Source: Microbacterium sp. SMR1 (GTDB lineage Bacteria > Actinomycetota > Actinomycetes > Actinomycetales > Microbacteriaceae). From it: a stretch of DNA of 64,000 nt. Below, piece by piece: positions 55,957 to 63,758 of this stretch (position 1 is the first letter of the stretch; every line of letters begins with the position of its first letter). The stretch lies in NCBI RefSeq assembly GCF_003289625.1, contig NZ_QMBN01000003.1, positions 248,001 through 312,000 of the forward strand, given 5' to 3'. Below the pieces are notes generated by a model. It did no database searches, was not told the origin of the DNA, and saw nothing but the letters and a program-made list of their open reading frames with translations. A program made the translations under genes and the position numbers.

Positions 55957-56867
55957 CCCTTGAACGCCCCGTCCATGATGCCCGCCACCATGCGGCGCCC
56001 GACGACGAAGAAGACGATGAGCAGCGGCAAGGTTGCCAGGAACGACCCGCCCATCGTCAGCGCCAGGTCGATCGACCGGTTCGCCTGCAGCTGCTTCAGG
56101 GCGATCTGCACCGTGAACAGCTCGGGCGACTTCAGCACGATGAACGGCCACATGAAGTCGTTCCACACCGAGGTGAACGTGATGAGGCCGAGCACGAAGG
56201 CCGCCGGCCGCACGACCGGGAACCCGATGCGCCAGAAGATCTGCCAGCTGTTCGCCCCGTCGATGCGGGCCGCGTGCATGAGCTCGTCGTTGAGGGTGGT
56301 CGCCATGTGCTGCCGCATCCAGAAGATGCCGAACGCGCTGGCGAGCCCCGGGACGATGATCGCCTGCAGGGTGTCGACCCAGTCCAGCCACGAGATGATC
56401 AGGTACTGCGGGATGACGCTCAGCTGAGCGGGCACCGTCATGGTGAGCAGCACGATGACGAAGAGCGCGTTGCGGCCCCGGAACTGCAGCTTCGCGAAGG
56501 CGAAACCGGCGAGCGCGCACAGCAGTGATGCGATGACGGCGATCGAGAGCGAGACGATCGCGCTGTTCAGCAGCGACTGGAAGAACGGCACCGTGTCGAA
56601 CACCTTCGTCGCGATGTCGAAGAAGTTGAGCCCCGGGTAGAAGCGCGGCGGGATCGAGGTGACCGCGGAGGCACCCACCGACGCGATCACGAACATGTAG
56701 TACAGCGGGAAGACGCTGATCACGACCGCGATCCCGAGCAGCACGTAGACCGGCCAGGGCACGCGGCCGACGCGCCCGCCTCCGCGCCGCGGACGCTTGC
56801 GGGGCGCGCTCAGCGCGGTCGGATCGAGGGGACGCGGCACAGCTGTGTCGACGGCGTCGGACATCAT
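55953..56867 (-). CDS. Carbohydrate ABC transporter permease (MalG type)
   Basis: 304 residues with six helices after a basic, Pro-rich N-terminal tail. VPWPVYVLLGIAVVISVFPLYYMFVIA is helix 1; the EAA loop is HAARIDGANSWQIFWRIGFPVVRPA, which contacts the ATPase. Ends GRRMVAGIMDGAFKG as usual for MalG-like permeases. ATG at 56867 overlaps the upstream permease stop (ATGA). Confidence 0.93.
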   Translation of the reverse strand: MMSDAVDTAVPRPLDPTALSAPRKRPRRGGGRVGRVPWPVYVLLGIAVVISVFPLYYMFVIASVGASAVTSIPPRFYPGLNFFDIATKVFDTVPFFQSLLNSAIVSLSIAVIASLLCALAGFAFAKLQFRGRNALFVIVLLTMTVPAQLSVIPQYLIISWLDWVDTLQAIIVPGLASAFGIFWMRQHMATTLNDELMHAARIDGANSWQIFWRIGFPVVRPAAFVLGLITFTSVWNDFMWPFIVLKSPELFTVQIALKQLQANRSIDLALTMGGSFLATLPLLIVFFVVGRRMVAGIMDGAFKG

Positions 56868-57835
56868 CGGGCCTTTCGGGTGCGGGTGGTCAGGAAGAAG
56901 TTGATCGCCGAGACCACGACGACCACGACGAAGAGGGCGACACCGATCGCCGAGCCGTAACCGAACTCGAACTGGCCGAAGCCCTGCTCGTAGAGGAACA
57001 GCGCGAGGGTCTGGCACTGTCGCCCGCCGCCGCAGGTCAGCCCCGACTCGGGAGCCACCAGCAGGGGCTCCGTGAAGATCTGCAGCCCGCCGATGGTCGA
57101 CATGATGACGGTGAAGATGATGATGGGCCGCAGCGACGGGATCGTCAGGTGGATGAACTGCTGCCAGCCGGACGCGCCGTCGACCGAGGCCGCTTCGTAC
57201 ATTTCGCGCGGGAGCGCCTGCAGCCCGGCGAGGTAGAGCAGCGTGTTGTATCCGAACCATCGCCACATCACCATCGACGAGATGACGATCCACGAGCCGA
57301 CCTGAGACGACAGGAAGTTCACCGCCGGGATGCCGAAGAGGTCGAGCACCCAATTGATGAGCCCGAAGTTCTTATCGAAGATCTGCGCGAAGACGAGGGC
57401 GGTCGCGGCGACCGAGGTGATGTAGGGCACCAGCAGCGCCATGCGGAAGAAGTTCGCCATCTTGAGGGTGGCGTGGTTCAGCAGGTGCGCGAGGCCGAGC
57501 GCCAGCAGCAGCTGCGGGATCGTGGAGATGAGGAAGATCCCGAAGGTGTTCACGAACGCGTTCCAGAACCGGGAGTCCTGGACGAGCCGCTCGAAGTTCG
57601 CCAGACCGACGAACGTCTGCTCCCCGATCGGGTTCCAGTCGAACAAGGCCACGTAGAACGTGAACAGCAGGGGGAACAGCCCGAAGATCAGGAAGATCAC
57701 GAAGAACGGGGCGATGTAGATGTACGGCGCGATGCGCTCCGCGAGCGGCTGGCGGATGGCGCGTCTCGGCGGACGCTCGCGCCGAGCGGTCTTCTTGTCG
57801 ATGGTGATGGCGGTGGCGGTGGCTGTCGCGGTCAT
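56864..57835 (-). CDS. Carbohydrate ABC transporter permease (MalF/UgpA type)
   Basis: 323 residues. Six helices, starting APYIYIAPFFVIFLIFGLFPLLFTFYVALFDW; the EAA loop is YEAASVDGASGWQQFIHLTIPSLRP. An external loop has a Cys pair, LTCGGGRQCQT, probably a disulfide. ATG at 57835 has GAGGA upstream; the first 25 residues are a low-complexity Thr/Ala and basic stretch. No ATP-binding gene follows, so a shared MsiK/MsmK-type ATPase elsewhere must energise it. Confidence 0.93.
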   Translation of the reverse strand: MTATATATAITIDKKTARRERPPRRAIRQPLAERIAPYIYIAPFFVIFLIFGLFPLLFTFYVALFDWNPIGEQTFVGLANFERLVQDSRFWNAFVNTFGIFLISTIPQLLLALGLAHLLNHATLKMANFFRMALLVPYITSVAATALVFAQIFDKNFGLINWVLDLFGIPAVNFLSSQVGSWIVISSMVMWRWFGYNTLLYLAGLQALPREMYEAASVDGASGWQQFIHLTIPSLRPIIIFTVIMSTIGGLQIFTEPLLVAPESGLTCGGGRQCQTLALFLYEQGFGQFEFGYGSAIGVALFVVVVVVSAINFFLTTRTRKAR

Positions 57836-57896
57836 GATGCGTCCTCGATGAGGGTGGTGGCCCGCCCACGGGCGGACCACCACCGAGCGGGTAAGG

Positions 57897-59174
57897 TCAA
57901 CCGCCGATCGCGGCCCGGGCGCTGTCGACGCCGGTCTGCCACGCGTCGCGCGGCGCGACGTTGCCCGCTTCCATGTCGACGAGGGCATTGAGCAGCGCCG
58001 CCCCGATCGCGCTCGTGTCCGGCCCGTTGTGGAAGGACTGGAACTTCAGCACCGAGTTGCTGATGACCTCGCCGATCCGGGAGTCCCCGAAGAAGGGATC
58101 GGTGTAGCCGGTCACCTCGCTGCTCTCGAGAGCGCTCTTGGCCGCCGGGAACGTGCCGGTGCGGGCGAAGTGCGCCGTTTGTCCTTCCGGCGAGAGCATC
58201 GTCTCGATGTACTTCCACGCGGCCTGCGGGTTCTTCGCGCGGGCGGGGATCGCGATGACGCTGCCACCCCAGTTGCCGCCGACGCCGGGGATCGCGGCGA
58301 CTCGCCAGAGCCCCTCGGTGTCGGGAGCGTCGTTCTTGTAGCCGGACAGCATCCAGGAGGGCGCAGTGCTGACCGCGAACGCGCCGTTCGCCTTGCCCGG
58401 AGCCCAGCCCGACGACCAGGCGGCGATGCCGGCGCTGATGCCCGCCTCGTAGGTGCGCACCGCGACGTCGAACGCCTCCTCCACCTGCGGGTTGGTGTCG
58501 AAGATGAGCTCGCCGTCCGGTGTGTAGTACTTCTCGGTGACCTGGTTCACGGTCGAGAAGAAGACGCTCGTCTCGACGTTGTCGACGAAGGGCTCTCCGG
58601 TCGCGGCCGTGTATTTCTTGCCCATCTCGATGAAGCCGTCCCACGTCGACCACATCTCGGCGACCTCGTCCGGGTCGGTCGGCAGTCCTGCCGCCTCGAA
58701 GAGGTCTGCGCGGTAGGCGAAGCCGAGCCCGCCGATGTCGGTCGGGATGCCGATGATCGAGCCATCCTCACCCGTCGCCTCGGCGATGGCCCAGTCGAGG
58801 TAGCCGTCGCCGATGTCGTCGCCGCCCAGCGTGCGGAGGTCGATGAAGTTCCCGGGGTTCTCGATGAATTTCGGCAACTCGTCGTTCTGGATCATGACGA
58901 GGTCGGGGACGCGTCCGCCGGCCAGGGCCGCGGTGAGCGCGGTCGCGGTCTCGGCGGTGCTGCCGACCTCCGACAGCTTCACCTTCGCGTCCGGGTTCTG
59001 CTCGAGGTACTGGTTGACGGAGTCCTGCTGCCCGATTCCCGTGAACGACCAGAACTCGAACTCGGCGTTCGGGTCGTCCGACCCGCCGCCCGATCCACCG
59101 GACGTGCACGCGGTCATCGCGATCGCGACGACGCCGAGAGCGGCGACGGGCAGGGCCAGTCTGCGACGATTCAC
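57897..59174 (-). CDS. ABC transporter sugar-binding lipoprotein
   Basis: 425 residues. Signal peptide with lipobox AMTAC (Cys23), then a Gly/Ser linker; the family-1 solute-binding fold follows (EFEFWSFTGIGQQDSVNQYLEQNPDAKVKL, ALAGGRVPDLVMIQNDELPKFI, IIGIPTDIGGLGFAYRADLFEAAGLP, AIPARAKNPQAAWKYIETMLSPEGQ). Captures oligosaccharides outside the membrane. GTG at 59174 has GAGGAG five bases upstream. First gene of the ABC-ThuA-oxidoreductase operon. Confidence 0.95.
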   Translation of the reverse strand: MNRRRLALPVAALGVVAIAMTACTSGGSGGGSDDPNAEFEFWSFTGIGQQDSVNQYLEQNPDAKVKLSEVGSTAETATALTAALAGGRVPDLVMIQNDELPKFIENPGNFIDLRTLGGDDIGDGYLDWAIAEATGEDGSIIGIPTDIGGLGFAYRADLFEAAGLPTDPDEVAEMWSTWDGFIEMGKKYTAATGEPFVDNVETSVFFSTVNQVTEKYYTPDGELIFDTNPQVEEAFDVAVRTYEAGISAGIAAWSSGWAPGKANGAFAVSTAPSWMLSGYKNDAPDTEGLWRVAAIPGVGGNWGGSVIAIPARAKNPQAAWKYIETMLSPEGQTAHFARTGTFPAAKSALESSEVTGYTDPFFGDSRIGEVISNSVLKFQSFHNGPDTSAIGAALLNALVDMEAGNVAPRDAWQTGVDSARAAIGG

Positions 59175-59230
59175 AACTGCTCCTCTTCTTTGGGGACATG
59201 TGATGTGCGCGGGGCGATCAGATACCCCAC

Positions 59231-59286
59231 TGAGAGATCGTTCTCTCATGCCGGGAAACAGTATCCCGAGATCGAACAGCTGGCAA
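59231..59286 (-). promoter_or_regulatory. Promoter and LacI-type operator of the ABC-transporter operon
   Basis: On the minus strand TTGCCA (59281-59286) and TACTGT (59258-59263) are separated by 17 bases. Starting about nine bases after the -10 box is TGAGAGATCGTTCTCTCA (59231-59248, plus strand), an inverted repeat with 7-bp perfect arms and central TCGT. A repressor bound there would block initiation or early elongation. Confidence 0.7.
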
Positions 59287-59384
59287 GCCGCGGCATCCGC
59301 CAGTTTCGTCACACGCACTCCAAGACCGGGACCATGAACGGATGGGTTGCGCGCAGCGGCTGCTGTCGTGCGAAGATCATCGCG

Positions 59385-59402
59385 TCAGAGAACGATCTTT
59401 CG
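59385..59402 (+). promoter_or_regulatory. Second LacI-type operator, upstream of the regulator gene
   Basis: TCAGAGAACGATCTTTCG matches the minus-strand reading of the operator at 59231 at 15 of 18 positions and lies 32 bases before the regulator ATG, suggesting autoregulation or looping between the two sites. Confidence 0.55.
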
Positions 59403-59433
59403 CTCGCTGAACCCGACCTAGGAAGAGGGAGCC

Positions 59434-60435
59434 ATGTCTCGACCGACCATCGTCGACGTTGCCCGCGCGGCCGGCGTCTCACGCGCTACGGCAGCGCGCG
59501 TCCTGGCCGGAGCGACGAACGTCGACCCGGCGATGGCGGCCGCCGTCGGCCGCGAGGCCGCGCGCCTGGGCTACGAGACGAACTTCGCCGCGCGCGTGCT
59601 GCGCGGCGGGCGCGCCGGCGCGATCGGACTCGTCATCGCCTTCGACGAGCTCGGCGGGCTGAGCGGCACGTTCTTCACCGCGGTCATGAAGGGCGCAGCC
59701 AAGGGCCTCTCTGCCGGCGAGGTGCAACCGGTCCTGCTTCCCGCCGATCACGAGGACCTCGATCGCATCCCGCGGTTCCTGCGATCTGGAGCACTCGATG
59801 GCGCCATCGTCGTGCTCCAGCACGAGATCACCCACCTCGTCGACCGGCTCGCCGACTCGCCGGTGCCCATCGCGTGGGTCGGTCGTCCACGTGGCGAGAT
59901 CGGCCCCGACCCGATCGTGATCGACTCGGACAACTACGGCGGCGGGGTCCTCGCGGCGCGGGCGCTGGTCGAGCATGGGCGCCGCAACATCGGCATCATC
60001 ACGGGCCCCCTCGACATGGAGCAGGCGCGCGAGCGCACCCGCGGATGGACCGACGAGCTCGCGCGCCACGGCATCGAGCCCGGACCCATCGTCCACGGCG
60101 ACTTCACCCTCGACAGCGGCACGGCGGCGATGGCCCGGCTGCTGCAGCGCGTCCCGACCCTCGACGGGGTGTTCGCCTGTTCCGACCTCATGGCTGCAGG
60201 CGCCACGCGCGTGCTGCAAGCGGCCGGTAGGCGTGTGCCCACCGACGTCTCGCTCGTCGGCTTCGACGACATCCTGCTCGCCGCAGCGAACGACCCCCCG
60301 CTGACCACCGTGCGCCAACCGCTCGAGGAGATGGGCCGTGCTGCCGCCGACACGCTTCTGGGCGCCATCCGCGGGGACGACGTCGAGCGTGTGCAGGTGC
60401 TGCCCACCTCGCTCGTGCACCGGGAATCGCTGTGA
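59434..60435 (+). CDS. LacI-family transcriptional regulator
   Basis: 333 residues. The helix-turn-helix TIVDVARAAGVSRATAARVLAGATNVDPAMAAAVGREAARLGYETN begins at the N-terminus; the sugar-binding domain has IGLVIAFDELGGLSGTFFTAVMKGA, IVIDSDNYGGGVLAARALVEHGRRNIGIITGP, GVFACSDLMAAGATRVL and VSLVGFDDILLAAANDPPLTTVRQPLEEMG. AGGAAGAGGGAG precedes the ATG. Divergent from the ABC operon and followed after 13 bases by the GH95 gene, which is probably co-transcribed. Confidence 0.93.
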   Translation: MSRPTIVDVARAAGVSRATAARVLAGATNVDPAMAAAVGREAARLGYETNFAARVLRGGRAGAIGLVIAFDELGGLSGTFFTAVMKGAAKGLSAGEVQPVLLPADHEDLDRIPRFLRSGALDGAIVVLQHEITHLVDRLADSPVPIAWVGRPRGEIGPDPIVIDSDNYGGGVLAARALVEHGRRNIGIITGPLDMEQARERTRGWTDELARHGIEPGPIVHGDFTLDSGTAAMARLLQRVPTLDGVFACSDLMAAGATRVLQAAGRRVPTDVSLVGFDDILLAAANDPPLTTVRQPLEEMGRAAADTLLGAIRGDDVERVQVLPTSLVHRESL

Positions 60436-60448
60436 CCTCGGCGCGCTC

Positions 60449-62839
60449 GTGAAAGCCGGCCCGGATCTGGTCTTCCGCAGCACGGAGCCCGCCGAGTCGT
60501 GGGAGCACGGCCTCATCGTCGGAAGCGGTCGTGTCGGCGCCGTCGTCCACGGACCCGGCGACCAGCTGCGCATCTCGATGGCCCACGAGAGGTTCTTCCT
60601 GCCCGCGAACCCGCGGCCACCGGCACCCCGGCTGCATCCCGCCCTGCCGCGGTTGCGGGCGGCCCTCGGGAGCGGCAACCCGGCGCTGGCCGCCGAGATC
60701 TTCGACGCCGCACTGACCGACGCCGGGTTCGCCGAGCTCGTCTGGACCGACCCGCTCGCGCTGTGCGGCTCGCTGACGGTGGCGACGACGGGCGGATGCT
60801 CGACCGAGACGCGCGAGATCGACCTCGTGCGTGGCGTGGCGAGCGTCGCCTGTCGCGACGACTCCGGCGCGTCCCATCGGGTCAGCATCGTCGCCCCGCG
60901 TGACACCGACACGATCGAGCTCGCCCTCGAAGCCGACGCCGACACCGAGATGCGGATCCGCCTGGCACTCGCTCCCGTCGACGACACCCCCGCCGCGTCG
61001 TTCGCCCCCGATTACACCGGAACCGTCACGGGGCGCCTGCGCGCGGGCGACACCGGATGCCTCGAGATCGTCGACGTCGCCGGTCGACTCCTCGCCACCG
61101 TGACCGCGGCGATCCCCGAGCCCGGCGTCGCCTGGCGGGAGGATGCGGACGCGCTCGAGGCTCGCGTGCTCGTACCCGCGGGGGTGAGGCGGACGGTGCG
61201 CGTCGATCTGTCGGTCGTGGGGCAGCCATTCGCTCCCGCGCGCGCTGCCGACTGGGACGACCGGCTCCGCTCGCAGGAGCGCGATCACGGCTCCCTGGTC
61301 ACCTCATCGCTGCTCGACCTCGACGTCGCACCCGGCGTGGGCACGGCGACGACCGGTGAGCTGTGGCGGGACGCCCGATCGGGAAGCGCCGACGCCGTCC
61401 GTCGCGCGATCGAGATCGCCTATGTTTCGGGCCGGTCGAACATCATCTCGTCGGCCGGAGAGCTGCCGCCGACCCTCCAGGGCGTCTGGCAGGGCACCTG
61501 GAGGCCGGCATGGTCGGCCGACTACACGATGAACGGCAACGTGCAGAACGGGGCCCTTGCCGGCGTGGGCGTGACGGGAACACCCGAGCTCGCGCTCTCG
61601 CTCCTCGGGCTCGTCCTTCCGCACCTCGACGACTACCGGGAGAATGCGCGGCGGATCTACGGCGCCGACGGGATGCTGCTCCCCTCGCGCATGTCGACGC
61701 ACGGCATCGCCAACCATGTCGACCGCGCCTACCCGCACGTCTTCTGGGCCGGCGCCGGCCCTTGGATCCTCCGGATCGCGGCCGACGTCTTGGCGCTCAC
61801 GGGCGACCGCTCGATCGTGGACGATCGCCTCTGGGAGCTCGTCGAGGGCGTGCTGTCCTTCGGTGAGACCGCGACGGTCGTCGTCGACGGCATCCGCCAT
61901 TTCTCACCGAGCTATTCACCCGAGAACACTCCGGCCGGGTGGGCGACGCCGCTCGCGGTCGACGCCGCCGTCGATGTCGCCGCCTACCGCGACGCCGCCC
62001 GCGCGGCCCGTCTGCTCGGTCGAGCCCGGGCAGACGGCTCGCTCGAGGAGCGGTGGGACGCGCTGGCGAACAGCCTCCCCGACCTGGCGGTCGCACCCGA
62101 CGGGACGCTGGCCGAGTGGCTCGATCCGGCGTTACCGGAGAACATCGCGCACCGACACGTCTCGCAGCTGTACCCGCTCTGGTACGACCCCGACGAGATG
62201 TTCGCCGCTGACAGCCCCTCGGCCGCCGCGCTGCGCGAGGCCGCTCGTCGGACGATCGACGCGAAGATCGCCTGGCGTGCGCACGATCCCGCTCCCCCGC
62301 CGGGCCGGATGGAGATGGCGTTCGGGCTCGGGCAGCTCGGTCAGGCTGCTGCCGCTCTCGGCGATGCGGAGGCGGCGGTGCGCTGCGTCGAATGGCTCGC
62401 ACTCCTGCATTGGCGGCCGTCGCTCACGACGACCCACGACGCCGACAGCATCTTCAACCTCGACGCCAGCGGAGCGCTGCCCGCCGTCGTCGCGTCGATG
62501 CTCACTCGGTCGACGATGGGCTCCCTCCATCTGCTGCCCGCGCTTCCGGCACGGTGGCCGCGTGGCGAGGTCACGGGCCTCCGCGCGCGCGGCGGCATCG
62601 TGATCGACCGCCTGGCGTGGGATGAGGCATCGGCGACGGTCGAGTTGCGCAGACTCCCCGCAGCCTCGTGGCTGTGTCCGGCGGGAACCATGATGGTGCA
62701 TTCCGGCTCGGGGTTCACGTGGTGGGACGAGCAGGGCGACGCAGACGGCAGCGCGCGCGTCGTCGAGCTGCTAGATGAGCCCGTCACCCTGAGACTGCGG
62801 CGCACCCCGCGACGGAGGAGCACAGCCACGACATCGTAG
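60449..62839 (+). CDS. GH95-type glycosidase (alpha-L-fucosidase/galactosidase family)
   Basis: About 796 residues, no signal peptide. The N-terminal domain has WEHGLIVGSGRVGAVVHG and LRISMAHERFFLP, as in GH95. The helical barrel has GELPPTLQGVWQGTW, DYTMNGNVQNG (the N-x-N pair), SPSYSPENTPAGW (predicted acid Glu), HRHVSQLYPLWYDP and FNLDASGALPAVVASMLT (predicted base Asp). Known members release alpha-1,2-L-fucose or alpha-L-galactose. The GTG at 60449 lacks a ribosome binding site; an upstream in-frame start would overlap the regulator gene. Linkage to arabinosidases makes plant glycans a likely source. Confidence 0.85.
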   Translation: MKAGPDLVFRSTEPAESWEHGLIVGSGRVGAVVHGPGDQLRISMAHERFFLPANPRPPAPRLHPALPRLRAALGSGNPALAAEIFDAALTDAGFAELVWTDPLALCGSLTVATTGGCSTETREIDLVRGVASVACRDDSGASHRVSIVAPRDTDTIELALEADADTEMRIRLALAPVDDTPAASFAPDYTGTVTGRLRAGDTGCLEIVDVAGRLLATVTAAIPEPGVAWREDADALEARVLVPAGVRRTVRVDLSVVGQPFAPARAADWDDRLRSQERDHGSLVTSSLLDLDVAPGVGTATTGELWRDARSGSADAVRRAIEIAYVSGRSNIISSAGELPPTLQGVWQGTWRPAWSADYTMNGNVQNGALAGVGVTGTPELALSLLGLVLPHLDDYRENARRIYGADGMLLPSRMSTHGIANHVDRAYPHVFWAGAGPWILRIAADVLALTGDRSIVDDRLWELVEGVLSFGETATVVVDGIRHFSPSYSPENTPAGWATPLAVDAAVDVAAYRDAARAARLLGRARADGSLEERWDALANSLPDLAVAPDGTLAEWLDPALPENIAHRHVSQLYPLWYDPDEMFAADSPSAAALREAARRTIDAKIAWRAHDPAPPPGRMEMAFGLGQLGQAAAALGDAEAAVRCVEWLALLHWRPSLTTTHDADSIFNLDASGALPAVVASMLTRSTMGSLHLLPALPARWPRGEVTGLRARGGIVIDRLAWDEASATVELRRLPAASWLCPAGTMMVHSGSGFTWWDEQGDADGSARVVELLDEPVTLRLRRTPRRRSTATTS

Positions 62840-62842
62840 GCT
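62837..62842 (+). promoter_or_regulatory. Predicted -10 box for leaderless mutY
   Basis: TAGGCT, then GATCGG, then the ATG at 62849. The box overlaps the stop codon of the upstream GH95 gene, so mutY need not depend on the island. Confidence 0.55.
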
Positions 62843-62848
62843 GATCGG

Positions 62849-63715
62849 ATGCCCGACCTCGCCTCCCCGCTCATCGCGTGGTACCGCGACAACGCGCGCG
62901 ATCTCCCGTGGCGACGCCCGGGATTCGGGGCTTGGGGAACCCTCGTCAGTGAGTTCATGCTGCAGCAGACCCCCGTCGCCCGGGTGATCCCCCTGCTGGA
63001 GGCGTGGCTCGAGCGATGGCCGACACCGGCGGATCTCGCCGCCGCGGCCCCAGCCGACGCGGTCCGGCAATGGGCCAACCTGGGCTATCCGCGGCGCGCG
63101 CTCTGGCTGCACCGTGCCGCCGTCGAGATCCGCGACCGCCACGCCGGCGTCGTCCCCCGCGACGTCGACGACTTGCTCGCGCTGACCGGCATCGGCGACT
63201 ACACCGCGCGTGCCGTCGCCGTCTTCGCGTACGGCGACCGGCATCCGGTCGTCGACACGAACACTCGCCGCGTCCTGGCGAGAGCCGTGCAGGGGCGTTC
63301 GCAGCCCGGGCCGGCGGCGAAGCGCGACCTCGCCGACATGACCGAGATCCTGCCCCACGACATCGCCGCATCGGCCGTCGTGAACGCGGCGGCGATGGAG
63401 CTGGGAGCGCTCGTGTGCACAGCCCGAGTACCGAGGTGCGCTGCGTGCCCGCTGGCCGACCGTTGCGCGTGGCGCGCCGCCGGCTATCCCGACACCGGCG
63501 ACACCCGCGTGAAGCAGGCGCGGTACGAGGGCAGCGACCGGCAGGCACGAGGCGCGATCCTCGGAGTCCTGCGCGCTGCGACGACGCACGACGTCGCCGC
63601 CGAGGACGTCATCGGCGACTGGCCCGACGCCGCTCAGCGTGACCGCGCGATCGACTCGCTCGTCTCAGACGGCCTCGTCGAAGCCGTCGACGGCCGGCTG
63701 CGCCTCCCCCGGTGA
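62849..63715 (+). CDS. mutY: A/G-specific adenine glycosylase
   Basis: 288 residues. Removes adenine mispaired with 8-oxoguanine. Catalytic Glu35 in SEFMLQQTPV, helix-hairpin-helix LTGIGDYTARAV, catalytic Asp136 in VVDTNTRRV, and the 4Fe-4S cluster cysteines CTARVPRCAACPLADRC. The C-terminal NUDIX-like domain of longer MutY proteins is largely missing, with a short winged-helix-like tail instead, as in several actinobacteria. A leaderless promoter precedes it. Confidence 0.93.
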   Translation: MPDLASPLIAWYRDNARDLPWRRPGFGAWGTLVSEFMLQQTPVARVIPLLEAWLERWPTPADLAAAAPADAVRQWANLGYPRRALWLHRAAVEIRDRHAGVVPRDVDDLLALTGIGDYTARAVAVFAYGDRHPVVDTNTRRVLARAVQGRSQPGPAAKRDLADMTEILPHDIAASAVVNAAAMELGALVCTARVPRCAACPLADRCAWRAAGYPDTGDTRVKQARYEGSDRQARGAILGVLRAATTHDVAAEDVIGDWPDAAQRDRAIDSLVSDGLVEAVDGRLRLPR

Positions 63716-63722
63716 CGAGACG

Positions 63723-63758
63723 GAAGAGGGATGCCGCGGCAGCGCGGCATCCCTCTTC
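63723..63758. terminator. Bidirectional terminator between mutY and rbfA
   Basis: A perfect 15-bp stem GAAGAGGGATGCCGC/GCGGCATCCCTCTTC with a six-base loop sits between the two convergent genes and ends one base before the rbfA stop. Confidence 0.85.
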
